33,470 nucleotides of DNA, from the NCBI GenBank assembly GCA_950054535.1, contig CATLPS010000006.1, forward strand, positions 1 through 33,470, written 5' to 3'. Each line of letters starts with the position of its first letter. Within the stretch, counting starts at the first letter, position 1. This DNA is from an uncultured Chlamydiae bacterium. GTDB lineage: Bacteria; Chlamydiota; Chlamydiia; Chlamydiales; Parachlamydiaceae. Below, one piece after another: positions 1-7,281 of the stretch. The notes beneath the pieces were generated by a model. It made no database searches, was not told where the DNA came from, and was given only the letters and a program-made list of their open reading frames with translations. Made by a program: the position numbers and the translations under genes.

Positions 1-865
1 ATACTAGAATACTAATTCGATCATTTTTATTAGCATATAAACTATTATTTAGTTTAATATTTTTGTTTAAGCAATCGATAGCACAACCAGTATGAAGAGA
101 TAAAAACATTGCCATAAAAAAAGAATGTTGTGTAACGAAATTTAAAACAAGATGAAAAGGTAGTTTCTCCTCAGAAGATCGTAAAAATTGAGAGATAATA
201 TTTTTCGTATGATTAAATACTCCTGAGCTATAAAGTTTTTTCCGATCACAATAGTTTTTTAAAAAAACTTGAACGCCATCTACACCTGTTTTTCCTATCT
301 CCTCCCTATTACGTTTTATTATTTCCGTATAACGTGTAGTTCTACACTTAAAATTAGTCAATAACTCATAAAAGTTTTTACAGCGCGATAGCTCTACATT
401 CAATTCTTTAATTTTCTCTTCATCTCTATTGATAAATCGCTGGAAAAGTCCTTTTTTTTCTTCTTCACTAACCTGATGCTCTTGATAAATTCGGTCGATC
501 TGTTGCTTTATTGCTTCCCATTCTGCAGTTCTTTGTGATTGAGCTAAGCCGTTAGTAGGACGTTCCGTACTATCTGCTGTATTTATTTTTGATCTAAATG
601 GATTCGTAAATTCCGATATAATAGCAGCTAGTGGTTGCAAACTTTGTTCTAATTGACTTTCTAAAAGAACTAACGATCTTTGTGAATTTTGTAATATTGG
701 CTTTTCTGAAAAGTTTGTAGAAGGTATTGTTTGCGCTGCTTTTTTAGCTGCCGGGAGGGCTACTTCAGATATAGCCTCTCTTTTTCTTTTGTTATTTGAG
801 TTAATATCATTTCCTGTATTACCTGGAATAAAACGAGATAAAGAAGGTAAGGGAAAAACATTCAT
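1..865 (-). CDS. Unrecognised protein with NLS-like basic cluster (3' end beyond window)
   Basis: An open frame runs from an ATG at 865 to the left edge without a stop, giving about 288 residues of a longer protein. The start is supported by AAAGGA about 8 nt upstream and by a promoter-like pair at 898-926. There is no signal peptide. The N-terminal ~110 residues are polar and Ser/Asn/Gln-rich. They contain KRKR at residues 26-29 and PAAKK at 38-42, which resembles a bipartite nuclear localisation signal. The middle (about 115-200) is highly charged and probably helical, with an EEEKK stretch. The last visible part (about 235-260) is more hydrophobic, around FFMAMFLSLHTGCAI. I recognise no family. 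In an intracellular bacterium this layout would fit a secreted host-targeted protein, but that is inference; no secretion signal can be read directly. A basic cluster alone can also arise by chance in Lys-rich proteins. Confidence 0.75.
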   Translation of the reverse strand, partial: MNVFPLPSLSRFIPGNTGNDINSNNKRKREAISEVALPAAKKAAQTIPSTNFSEKPILQNSQRSLVLLESQLEQSLQPLAAIISEFTNPFRSKINTADSTERPTNGLAQSQRTAEWEAIKQQIDRIYQEHQVSEEEKKGLFQRFINRDEEKIKELNVELSRCKNFYELLTNFKCRTTRYTEIIKRNREEIGKTGVDGVQVFLKNYCDRKKLYSSGVFNHTKNIISQFLRSSEEKLPFHLVLNFVTQHSFFMAMFLSLHTGCAIDCLNKNIKLNNSLYANKNDRISILV

Positions 866-897
866 ATAAAAGTCCTTTTGTATTAAAATAAATATTT

Positions 898-926
898 TTT
901 AAAGTTTGTTTACAATCATCTATCAA
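898..926 (-). promoter_or_regulatory. Putative sigma-70-type promoter for the partial minus-strand gene
   Basis: Read on the minus strand, TTGATA (921-926, five of six consensus -35 bases) is followed by a 17-nt spacer and TTTAAA (898-903, four of six -10 bases). The pair lies about 33 nt upstream of the ATG at 865. Spacing and position are right, but the surrounding DNA is so AT-rich that chance matches are common. Confidence 0.4.
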
Positions 927-1612
927 CTTTAAATTAAAATCTATTAAAATATTAATTTTAAAAATAACTTTTTATTTTATTTACACAAAAAATAATAATT
1001 TTAAAGCTTTTTTTTAAATAGAAATTTTTTAGTTCTTTGAATTTTTTTATCTAAATTTTATTGAAGTATTTTGCGTAACTTGGATTTTTTAAAATTTTTC
1101 AAGTAAATGATTATAGCCAAGAAATAATTCCCCCTAATAAAAGTTTATAGAATCATTTTTCTTTATCAAAGACAAGAAAATATAACCTAAACATGTTCAT
1201 TTTATTTTTTTAAGTAATACTAAAAAAAAAGTAAAAAAAACTAATAACAGTTTAAGTCAAAAACTGATAAGCATGGCATTTTTACAACCAATAAAAATTC
1301 CCTTTCTTTTGCAATTGGTTCAATAGTACCGCAGTACCACTAATTTTTTTTATAAAAAAACAAAGGAAAATCAGCTTTAAACAACGCTGTTAGGCGATAA
1401 CTTTTTTAAATAACCAATATTTTTTTATTATTTTATTTTTTCTTAGAAAATTGATAATCAGCAATTTAAATTAAAACAGACTATTTTTTTTAAAAAATTT
1501 TCAAAAAATTTCTGGAAGATTTAATGATGAAGGCGTATGTAAAGAGAGGTAAATCCTTTTTTGTGAGTCGATCCTCAAACCAAAATGTTAAACATGCGGA
1601 AAATGGTCGATC

Positions 1613-1643
1613 TTGAAGGTGAGCTAGGGATAAAAGTTATCAA
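1613..1643 (+). promoter_or_regulatory. Weak promoter candidate for omcA
   Basis: TTGAAG (1613-1618) and TATCAA (1638-1643) are separated by 19 nt. Each matches four of the six consensus bases. A transcript from here would have a leader of about 37 nt before the omcA ATG. The long spacer makes the call weak. In Chlamydiaceae omcA/omcB are late-cycle genes, so a non-consensus promoter would not be surprising. Confidence 0.2.
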
Positions 1644-1686
1644 TTAATTTTGATTCCTAAAACAAGACAACAACAGGAGTGTCGTT

Positions 1687-1890
1687 ATGAAAACAAAACT
1701 ATTAAGTTTAGCATTTTTAGGTGCTTTTGCTCTATCGTTAACTAGCTGCTGCAATAGCTGTGATACAGACTCTTGCTGCCCAGAGCCTTGCGCTCCGCCA
1801 AAACCACGTTGCTGCCCGCAGCCTCCACGCTGTGCTCCGCAACCTCCGCGTTGTGCACCGCAATACTTTGACAATGGCGCTGGTTATTAA
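1687..1890 (+). CDS. omcA: Small cysteine-rich outer membrane lipoprotein OmcA
   Basis: A 67-residue lipoprotein precursor. It has a Lys-containing N-terminus, a hydrophobic core (residues 5-18) and a lipobox LTSC, with the lipidated cysteine at residue 21. The mature part is very rich in Cys and Pro. It ends in three seven-residue units (KPRCCPQ, PPRCAPQ, PPRCAPQ) and a short polar tail. A good ribosome site (AGGAG) lies about 8 nt before the ATG. Small size, lipobox, Cys/Pro content and position directly upstream of omcB identify it as the chlamydial small cysteine-rich protein. In Chlamydia this protein joins the disulfide-linked outer membrane complex of the infectious elementary body. 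I infer the same role here. The Pro/Cys repeat tail may be lineage-specific. Confidence 0.9.
   Translation: MKTKLLSLAFLGAFALSLTSCCNSCDTDSCCPEPCAPPKPRCCPQPPRCAPQPPRCAPQYFDNGAGY
1801..1863 (+). repeat. Three 21-nt in-frame repeats in omcA
   Basis: Three consecutive 21-nt units encode KPRCCPQ, PPRCAPQ and PPRCAPQ. The last two are identical in protein but differ at third codon positions, so they have been kept by selection or duplicated long ago. They place a cysteine every seventh residue in the mature OmcA tail. Confidence 0.85.
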
Positions 1891-1930
1891 TAATTAGCAG
1901 TCATGCTTAAGACGTGCGATCCATGCGAAA

Positions 1931-1953
1931 CAGAAGGCTTTTTAAGCCTTCTG
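1931..1953 (+). terminator. Perfect hairpin between omcA and omcB (terminator or attenuator)
   Basis: CAGAAGGCTT and AAGCCTTCTG form a perfect 10-bp stem around a TTT loop, 41 nt after the omcA stop. Only a short, interrupted T run follows (TTAATAGGTTGTT), so termination may be partial. This would allow more omcA than omcB transcript from a shared promoter, as a stem-loop between these genes is thought to do in Chlamydia. Confidence 0.65.
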
Positions 1954-2177
1954 TTAATAGGTTGTTCGTCATCTGATGATTCCTATGTGAATGCGAAGGG
2001 AATTAGAGTAAAAATAGTTTCTATAGACTCGTTTTCGCGATCAAATAAGGCTCATGAGTGGAAAATTTAGGTCATTGCACTCTAAATTACCAGTCAAGTC
2101 ATACAACTATTCAACGATAGTGAATCAAAGATATTTTTAACTTCGTATAACAAGACCTTAACCACAAGGAGTCTTTA

Positions 2178-3905
2178 ATGAGAAAACAACTAGGGATTTT
2201 GACCTCGTTGCTTTTTTTGGCTGTTTCGGCATTGACTTGGACAGGTTGCTCAAATGGTTGCAATGATGATTGCCAGCCTATTTGCGAACCGTGCAAACCA
2301 ATTTGCCCACCTGCAAAGCCAATATGTCCTCCCATGCAAAAGCCATGCGAACCACAGTGCATGCCTCCTATGCAAAAACCTTGCCCACCTCCATGCGCTC
2401 CTCAGCGCATAGAAAAGCCATGTACTCCATGTGCGCCTAAGCATGTAGAAAAACCATGTACTCCATGTGCTCCAAAAGCACCTGAGTGTTCTCCGTGTGA
2501 AAATTATCACCCACCTAAATGTGCTGCACCTTTAAAAGGTTGTAAACATGGACCTGCAGGAGAGTGCTCTTGCAATGGCGTTAGAGTAAGGGTAAAAAAT
2601 CCTAAAATGTGCATGCTTGGCGACCAATATCCTTTGGATATTGAAGTTTCTGCTAGCTGCGACGTTTGTGATGTAACTTTAACTACAACGCTTCCTGAAG
2701 GCGTGACTTACATGAGAAGTCAGCCAGAAGCTAAAGTAGAAGGCCAAAAGTTATCTTGGGATTTTGGCGGAGTGAGCCGTGGCCAAACAATTCCAGGCAG
2801 AATTTGGTTAAAATGTGAAAGAGAAGGCGATCTATGTACTTGCTTCTGTGTAGATGCAAAGCCAGTTGCTTTCTGTGCTTTACTTTGTGCAAAACCAGTT
2901 CTTGTTTGTGAAAAATGTGGTCCTGCACAAGTAGCGCCAGGAGATCCGATCAATTACGTCATTAACGTAACAAATATTGGAACTTGTACAGCACAAGATG
3001 TAGTAGTAACTGATATTTTACCAGAAGGTGTTGAGTCTAAAAATGGTCAGCAAACTTTAGTTTTCAAACTTGGCAATCTTGAGCCATGTCAAACTAAACG
3101 CGTTAACTTTAGCGTAACAGCATGTAAGCGCGGTAAAATTTGTAACCAAGCTATTGTACAAGCTTGCAATGCGAATCAAACATCATGTGAATTCTGTACT
3201 TGTGTTTGTGCTTGCGAAATTGACTGTAATAAAGTAGGACCAAAAGAGGTAGCAGTAGGTCAAAACGCTGATTACCAGATTACAGTTGTCAATACAGGTG
3301 ATCTGCCTCTACATGAAGTGGTAATCACTGATACTGCACCTTCAGCAACATCTATTGTAGATGCTCCTGGAGCAAATATCTGCGGTAAGCAAGCTGTATG
3401 GAAACTAAGAGAGCTAAAACCCGGTGAAAAAGTAGATTTCAAAGTCTCTTTAACTACTTGTACACCTGGCTACTTTGTTAATGGCGTTACAGTTACAAAC
3501 TGTGAAGGCTGCAATAGTGGTTGTGAATTTGGTACAACTTGGAAAGGGCGTCCTGCTTTAGAAATTTGCAGTACAGCTTCAGAAAACCCAATTTGTGTTG
3601 GTGAAACGACCAGGTTTAAGATTGTTTTACAAAACACTGGACAAGAGTATGACACTAACGTCAATGTAGTCGTCAACTTCCCAGCAGAGCTTGCAGTCGT
3701 GGACGCATCAGGCGCAACCGCAGCTCAAGTGAGTGGCCAATCTGTAACTTTTGCTCCCTTTGCAAATCTTGCTCCTCGTCAAACTCTTGAATACTATGTT
3801 ACCGTGCAAGCCAATGGCAGCGGTGACCTACGTTCAAAAGTTCAAGTAAGTTCGGACTTTATCAAAAATCCGATTACTTCTGAAGAGAGCTTGATCGTTA
3901 ACTAA
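2178..3905 (+). CDS. omcB: Large cysteine-rich outer membrane protein OmcB
   Basis: A 575-residue exported protein. The N-terminal signal has a hydrophobic core at residues 5-20 and then WTGC, with Cys24 in a lipobox-like position; Trp at -3 is atypical, so cleavage by ordinary signal peptidase is equally possible. Residues 24-132 hold about 21 cysteines in Pro/Lys-rich CxxC-type repeats, including two copies of a 12-residue unit ending KPCTPCAPK. From about 135 to the end come four DUF11-type beta domains, each with an asparagine-rich 'NxG' turn such as VTNIG, VVNTG and LQNTG. This is the classic layout of the 60-kDa chlamydial OmcB, a disulfide-linked periplasmic or outer membrane coat protein that is a glycosaminoglycan-binding adhesin in some species. 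A strong ribosome site AAGGAGTC precedes the ATG. The 287-nt spacer after omcA holds a hairpin and a possible -10 (TATAAC, 2146-2151), so omcB may also have its own promoter. Confidence 0.95.
   Translation: MRKQLGILTSLLFLAVSALTWTGCSNGCNDDCQPICEPCKPICPPAKPICPPMQKPCEPQCMPPMQKPCPPPCAPQRIEKPCTPCAPKHVEKPCTPCAPKAPECSPCENYHPPKCAAPLKGCKHGPAGECSCNGVRVRVKNPKMCMLGDQYPLDIEVSASCDVCDVTLTTTLPEGVTYMRSQPEAKVEGQKLSWDFGGVSRGQTIPGRIWLKCEREGDLCTCFCVDAKPVAFCALLCAKPVLVCEKCGPAQVAPGDPINYVINVTNIGTCTAQDVVVTDILPEGVESKNGQQTLVFKLGNLEPCQTKRVNFSVTACKRGKICNQAIVQACNANQTSCEFCTCVCACEIDCNKVGPKEVAVGQNADYQITVVNTGDLPLHEVVITDTAPSATSIVDAPGANICGKQAVWKLRELKPGEKVDFKVSLTTCTPGYFVNGVTVTNCEGCNSGCEFGTTWKGRPALEICSTASENPICVGETTRFKIVLQNTGQEYDTNVNVVVNFPAELAVVDASGATAAQVSGQSVTFAPFANLAPRQTLEYYVTVQANGSGDLRSKVQVSSDFIKNPITSEESLIVN
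2406..2477 (+). repeat. Tandem 36-nt repeat in the omcB Pro/Cys region
   Basis: Two adjacent 36-nt units encode RIEKPCTPCAPK and HVEKPCTPCAPK. They are nearly identical at DNA level in the middle. They lie in the Cys/Pro-rich N-terminal segment of OmcB, where repeat number could vary between strains. Confidence 0.85.
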
Positions 3906-3931
3906 GCTAAATAGCTTTTCAAGCGAATAGC

Positions 3932-3968
3932 AAAAAGGCAGATCTTTAAAAGGTCTGCCTTTTTTTTT
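3932..3968 (+). terminator. Rho-independent terminator after omcB
   Basis: A 13-bp stem pairs 3932-3944 with 3952-3964, with one G-T pair and a seven-base loop (TTTAAAA). It ends in a run of T to 3968. The A run on the left arm mirrors the T run on the right, so it could also serve the minus-strand J-domain gene that ends at 3993. Confidence 0.92.
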
Positions 3969-3992
3969 AATTTAAAGTTATGATTGATAAAG

Positions 3993-5273
3993 TTATGATT
4001 GATCTCGAATATTTTGAATTAACTTTCTATATAAATGATAATCTCTTGGATCTTTTAACAGATCAATGAGCTGATTAATTTCCTGCATTTTTTCTTTTCC
4101 TGCCACGCCAATTTTATCAGGATGATTTTCTCTAGCTAATCTCCTCAACTCTCTTCTCATGGCCTCTGCATCTTTACTTATCTCGTTTAAACCTAAATTT
4201 GTTACAAGACCTGGACTGCATAAACCTTTTTTTGCTAACTCTACTATTTCTTTTTTTCTAGCTTGGTCAAGATCCACTTCCTGCTTTTGCGCTGGCAAAG
4301 AAGAGCTATTTGATTGTTCAAGCAACTGAACATAAAGAGTTAAAATTAGCTTTAAGCGCTCGCTTTGCATGAAAACCAAAGCAGCTTCTTTATTTTGAAG
4401 TACCTGCGATAAAGAACGTCCCTCTTGATGAAAAAAATCACGAATTTTATCTAAACTTTGACGTAAGCTATTTATAGCCGCATCTTTATCACCATTTTTA
4501 AAGATATTAGCTAAATCGTTATCAAAAAAATCTGCTCTATTTGCATAAATAGACTTTGATAAATGAAGTAGATGTCTATTTTTGATATTTTCCAGGCCTT
4601 GCTGTTGCGCGTACGTAATTAAAGCCGGTCTAAGAAAAGGATCTTGTAGAAAGAGATCGATCCACTCACTATTCTTATCAAGCTCTTGCAAAGAGTAGCC
4701 TTTTTCCTGAAATAAAGAGATTAAATGGTTCAAGATTAAGGGTTTTAATTTTTCTTTAATAGAACCTGGGCCAAGTTCTCCCACAATTTTTCGAACGATC
4801 TGCATCCTTTGCTGATAAATTTGGTTTGCCACATCTTCAAACGATATTTCTGCTTTTTCATCAGGGATTTGGCCTGCCTTTATTTGTCCTAGCTTTACTT
4901 GTTTAGCTGGTTTTTTTTCATTAGCAATTTTGCTCTCTGCTAATAGAAATGGTTCCTTCGGCAATACCGGATCTTTTAGTGGATCTTTCTGAGGCTGTAC
5001 TGATGATGGACGATGTTGTTTTGATGTATCTGTTTTGTCTTGCGAAGGTATATGATCTGAAAAAACAGATTGAACTTTTTTGACTTGCTTGCTTTGCTCG
5101 GCAGGACGACACATTCTCCATAACGCCGCAGCTCCTTGCGCCAAACCTACAGTCCCCAGTCCAACAATAATGGTAATTGCCCAAGCTAGTGGTTTAGAAA
5201 CGCCATTTTTTTCCGACTGGTTAGGGCTAATTAAAACTGCCGCGATAGAATCTAAACATTTAGAAACTTTCAT
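3993..5273 (-). CDS. Membrane-anchored protein with C-terminal J-domain
   Basis: 426 residues. A single transmembrane segment lies at about residues 28-50 (AWAITIIVGLGTVGLAQGAA), preceded by a short N-terminal tail. A polar Lys/Gln/Pro-rich linker covers about 55-135, and a helical charged region about 140-335. The C-terminal ~85 residues look like a J-domain. They contain LARENHPDK with the HPD triad at 384-386, flanked by helices I/II (RRELRRLA) and III (EKMQEINQLIDLLKD). J-domains stimulate Hsp70 ATPase activity, so the protein may recruit DnaK to a membrane. Most DnaJ proteins have the J-domain at the N-terminus; a C-terminal J-domain behind a membrane anchor resembles DjlA-like or specialised co-chaperones. 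There is a modest ribosome site (AAAAGGGAT), and a TATAAT lies at 5311-5316 on this strand. I do not recognise a named family for the rest. Confidence 0.82.
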   Translation of the reverse strand: MKVSKCLDSIAAVLISPNQSEKNGVSKPLAWAITIIVGLGTVGLAQGAAALWRMCRPAEQSKQVKKVQSVFSDHIPSQDKTDTSKQHRPSSVQPQKDPLKDPVLPKEPFLLAESKIANEKKPAKQVKLGQIKAGQIPDEKAEISFEDVANQIYQQRMQIVRKIVGELGPGSIKEKLKPLILNHLISLFQEKGYSLQELDKNSEWIDLFLQDPFLRPALITYAQQQGLENIKNRHLLHLSKSIYANRADFFDNDLANIFKNGDKDAAINSLRQSLDKIRDFFHQEGRSLSQVLQNKEAALVFMQSERLKLILTLYVQLLEQSNSSSLPAQKQEVDLDQARKKEIVELAKKGLCSPGLVTNLGLNEISKDAEAMRRELRRLARENHPDKIGVAGKEKMQEINQLIDLLKDPRDYHLYRKLIQNIRDQS

Positions 5274-5332
5274 ATTTATCCCTTTTTTAAAAAAATTTAT
5301 TAGTTACCTTATTATAATAAAAAAAAGATAAC

Positions 5333-5352
5333 TTTTCTTTAAATAAAGAAAA
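5333..5352. repeat. 8-bp inverted repeat upstream of the 5463 gene
   Basis: TTTTCTTT and AAAGAAAA flank an AAAT loop in the 189-bp spacer between two divergent genes. A closely similar inverted repeat lies just after the downstream gene at 6873-6891. It may be an operator, or chance in AT-rich DNA. Confidence 0.35.
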
Positions 5353-5462
5353 ATTAATATAAAATTAAACATTTATTGAAAAATAATATTTTTAATTTAT
5401 TTTTTTTATTTTGGCATTTTTCTTGCATTTTACTTTATCAACTTAAGTACAAGGAGAGAAAA

Positions 5463-6851
5463 ATGGAAAAGATGAAGAACCTTGATGAGATATACGGCTG
5501 TCTCCCTTTTGTAGAACTTGCAAGCGAGACGATCATTAAAATGGGACCTGTCTCTTTTTGGCCAGCGTCTCAGCTTTTAGAGCAAATGAATTTAGAAAAT
5601 AGCTCTATTTTTAAAGAGTATCTACAGAGCATCGCCAAAATCAAAGCAACCTCAGAAAAAGAGGAGCAAAAAAGCAACCGCTTCATCCATACAGCTACTC
5701 TTGATATAAAAGAGATGACTTTTGTGCTTATTTCTGCTGAAGTTCCAAAAGAGCAAAAAGACCTTGCAGTAATCGATTCTATTTATTTATTGCATTTTGC
5801 TTGTACTTTTAGAAATCTTTACTATGGCAATGAGATTCTCTCTTTTGAACCTTTTAAAAAAATGGTGCCCGCATCTATTGATTTTATAAGTAGTAAAAGT
5901 AACTGGCAACACCTTCACCTTTTAGAATCAAAAAGAGAAGCTTCTGTTTGTATTCATCTTTTTGACCAAGAAATTTATCAAGGTCTGGGAAAAGCGTTAG
6001 CAGCCATCTACATTCAGAAAAATTTTTTACATATAGAAACGATTGATCATTATCAATGTTTGATTCGTTCTATTCGTTACTTAGTAGATCGATCGGGAAA
6101 AAAGTTTATTAATCTGATCGATAAAGGATTGCACTTTTCGCAACGCTTATTTGAACCAGAAGAAATTCTTTTTTTATCTGCCAGCTTTGAATCCCTTTTT
6201 AATATTAGCGAAACAAAATCTGCAGAAGATTTCAAACATAAATTACGACCTATGCTTCACTTAAAATATTCAAAACCTGTAGAAATTTTTTGGAGTTGGG
6301 TGGATGATTTTTATGCTTTAAAAAGAGCTGTTGTTCATCAAGGCTCCTCCCCTTCCCCCTTATTTAAGCAAAATCCCAATTTTGAAATTTCTCACGTTAC
6401 TTTAGGCATAAAACTATTTGTTTATGCTGTTTACTATAAGCTTTTTGAGTATAAATTAATTACTCCTATCCATAGTAATCACTATGCTCCGCCTGATTTT
6501 AAGTGGGTTCATCCAGAAGAAATTTTACTCTTTTTTTGGACCGAAAGTAGCCTCCTTAAAAAACTCAATATTTTTATTAAACGTGCTCAAGCAAATCAGG
6601 ATGACTCTGAGCTACTTATAGAAATTTCTCTTCTTTGCGATCTCTATCTATCTATGTATGAAAGATATTACCTCCATCCTAACCAAGACTTTGTTCACTT
6701 TCATCCTTCGCCTCTTTCGCAAATCAAAGGCGATATCCTGCAAATTCTGGAAGTAATCGAGCAGCAAAAAGAAAAGATGAAAAAAAATCTTTTGGCTACT
6801 ATTCCTAAAAATTTAATAGCCATTTTAAAAGATCGCCTAAGCGAAAATTAA
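5463..6851 (+). CDS. Unknown protein with possible HEPN-like domain
   Basis: 462 residues from the ATG at 5463, chosen because CAAGGAGAG sits 7 nt upstream. The frame is open further upstream to 5376, but the extra segment is AT-driven and has no ribosome site. There is no signal peptide or clear membrane segment. Residues about 200-295 are helical. They include an acidic/hydrophobic helix (ILFLSASFESLFN, about 233-246) and the motif LKRAVVHQG, with Arg288 and His292. This arrangement recalls Apea-like HEPN domains, where an [R/K]xxxxH motif ends a helix and is followed by Gly. Here Lys287 and His292 give the x4 spacing. HEPN proteins are often RNases in toxin-antitoxin or defence systems; the assignment is an inference from pattern only. 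The N-terminal half (about 1-190) is unrecognised, with mixed alpha/beta character. The gene stands alone, divergent from the J-domain gene. Confidence 0.72.
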   Translation: MEKMKNLDEIYGCLPFVELASETIIKMGPVSFWPASQLLEQMNLENSSIFKEYLQSIAKIKATSEKEEQKSNRFIHTATLDIKEMTFVLISAEVPKEQKDLAVIDSIYLLHFACTFRNLYYGNEILSFEPFKKMVPASIDFISSKSNWQHLHLLESKREASVCIHLFDQEIYQGLGKALAAIYIQKNFLHIETIDHYQCLIRSIRYLVDRSGKKFINLIDKGLHFSQRLFEPEEILFLSASFESLFNISETKSAEDFKHKLRPMLHLKYSKPVEIFWSWVDDFYALKRAVVHQGSSPSPLFKQNPNFEISHVTLGIKLFVYAVYYKLFEYKLITPIHSNHYAPPDFKWVHPEEILLFFWTESSLLKKLNIFIKRAQANQDDSELLIEISLLCDLYLSMYERYYLHPNQDFVHFHPSPLSQIKGDILQILEVIEQQKEKMKKNLLATIPKNLIAILKDRLSEN

Positions 6852-6872
6852 CAAAAAAACTTGTTGTTTACT

Positions 6873-6891
6873 GCTTTTCTTAAAGAAAAGC
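6873..6891 (+). terminator. Inverted repeat after the possible HEPN gene (weak terminator)
   Basis: GCTTTTCTT and AAGAAAAGC pair around a central A, 21 nt after the stop at 6851. Only TTTGGG follows, so as an intrinsic terminator it is weak. It resembles the inverted repeat at 5333-5352 in the same gene's upstream region. Confidence 0.3.
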
Positions 6892-6966
6892 TTTGGGCAT
6901 ACTAACAAAACAAAAGAAAAAAAACTAATCACAAGTAAGCTCTAAACTTAAGGAAAAAATTAAAAA

Positions 6967-7281
6967 ATGTTTCAAAATAAAGGAGCTGAAATTAGACTTT
7001 TTTTAGGTTTTTTACAAACTAGTGAAATAAAAATGCATCTTTTTCGCAGCCGTAGTTGGCAGCGCAGCTGCTCTTTAAATGAAGCAAAGCTGGTAAAAGT
7101 TACTCATGAATCTAAAGAATATCTAGGAAAATGGATTGCCTCTTTTTGTTCCTATGAGCAAGTAAAAAAAGAAGAACAAGAGATTCGATCGCAGTTGCAA
7201 CTTTATTGTCCTAAACTTAAATTAGATGCACACTTTCCTTATTTACTAACTCAAGTGTTTATCGTAGGAAACAGCTCATGA
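6967..7281 (+). CDS. Small unknown protein upstream of maf
   Basis: 104 residues with no signal peptide or membrane segment, and a basic patch (LFRSRSWQRSC, about 25-35). The C-terminus is mixed charged and hydrophobic. No family was recognised. The ATG at 6967 has AAGGAA about 10 nt upstream; an internal ATG at 7033 is a possible shorter start. The stop overlaps the maf start by four bases (ATGA, 7278-7281), so the two are probably translationally coupled and co-transcribed. The reading frame is real by this context, but its function is open. Confidence 0.65.
   Translation: MFQNKGAEIRLFLGFLQTSEIKMHLFRSRSWQRSCSLNEAKLVKVTHESKEYLGKWIASFCSYEQVKKEEQEIRSQLQLYCPKLKLDAHFPYLLTQVFIVGNSS

Larger units (their letters stand above)
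866..1686. other. Long AT-rich intergenic region between divergent genes
   Basis: This 821-bp stretch separates the minus-strand partial gene from omcA. It is extremely A/T-rich with many homopolymer runs of A and T. No tRNA, rRNA, mobile element or long ORF is visible. It holds the promoter-like element for the left gene (898-926), a 30-codon ORF at 1524-1616 with a possible ribosome site, and a weak promoter candidate for omcA near 1613-1643. A short direct repeat of GTACC lies near 1327-1336. The part from about 1520 to 1686 is less AT-biased than the rest, which suggests that the regulatory information for omcA is there. Confidence 0.7.

Noticed and set aside
1644-1874. Gly/Gln/Cys-rich ORF on the strand opposite omcA
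   Set aside because: It is the antisense image of the OmcA Pro/Cys repeats and lacks a ribosome site.
1903-2070. A 55-residue ORF between omcA and omcB with LLLIGCSSS, like a lipobox
   Set aside because: It has no ribosome site, its hydrophobic stretch is only about nine residues, and part of it is encoded by the perfect hairpin at 1931-1953. It is more likely a by-product of the RNA structure.
2111-2510. Two overlapping minus-strand ORFs opposite the omcB start
   Set aside because: They mirror the repetitive Cys/Pro codons of omcB; composition is Trp/Gly/His-rich, without a plausible start signal.
5376-5462. N-terminal extension of the 5463 gene (hydrophobic, Phe/Leu-rich)
   Set aside because: AT-rich leader DNA translates as a signal-like segment, but the strong ribosome site is placed for the ATG at 5463.
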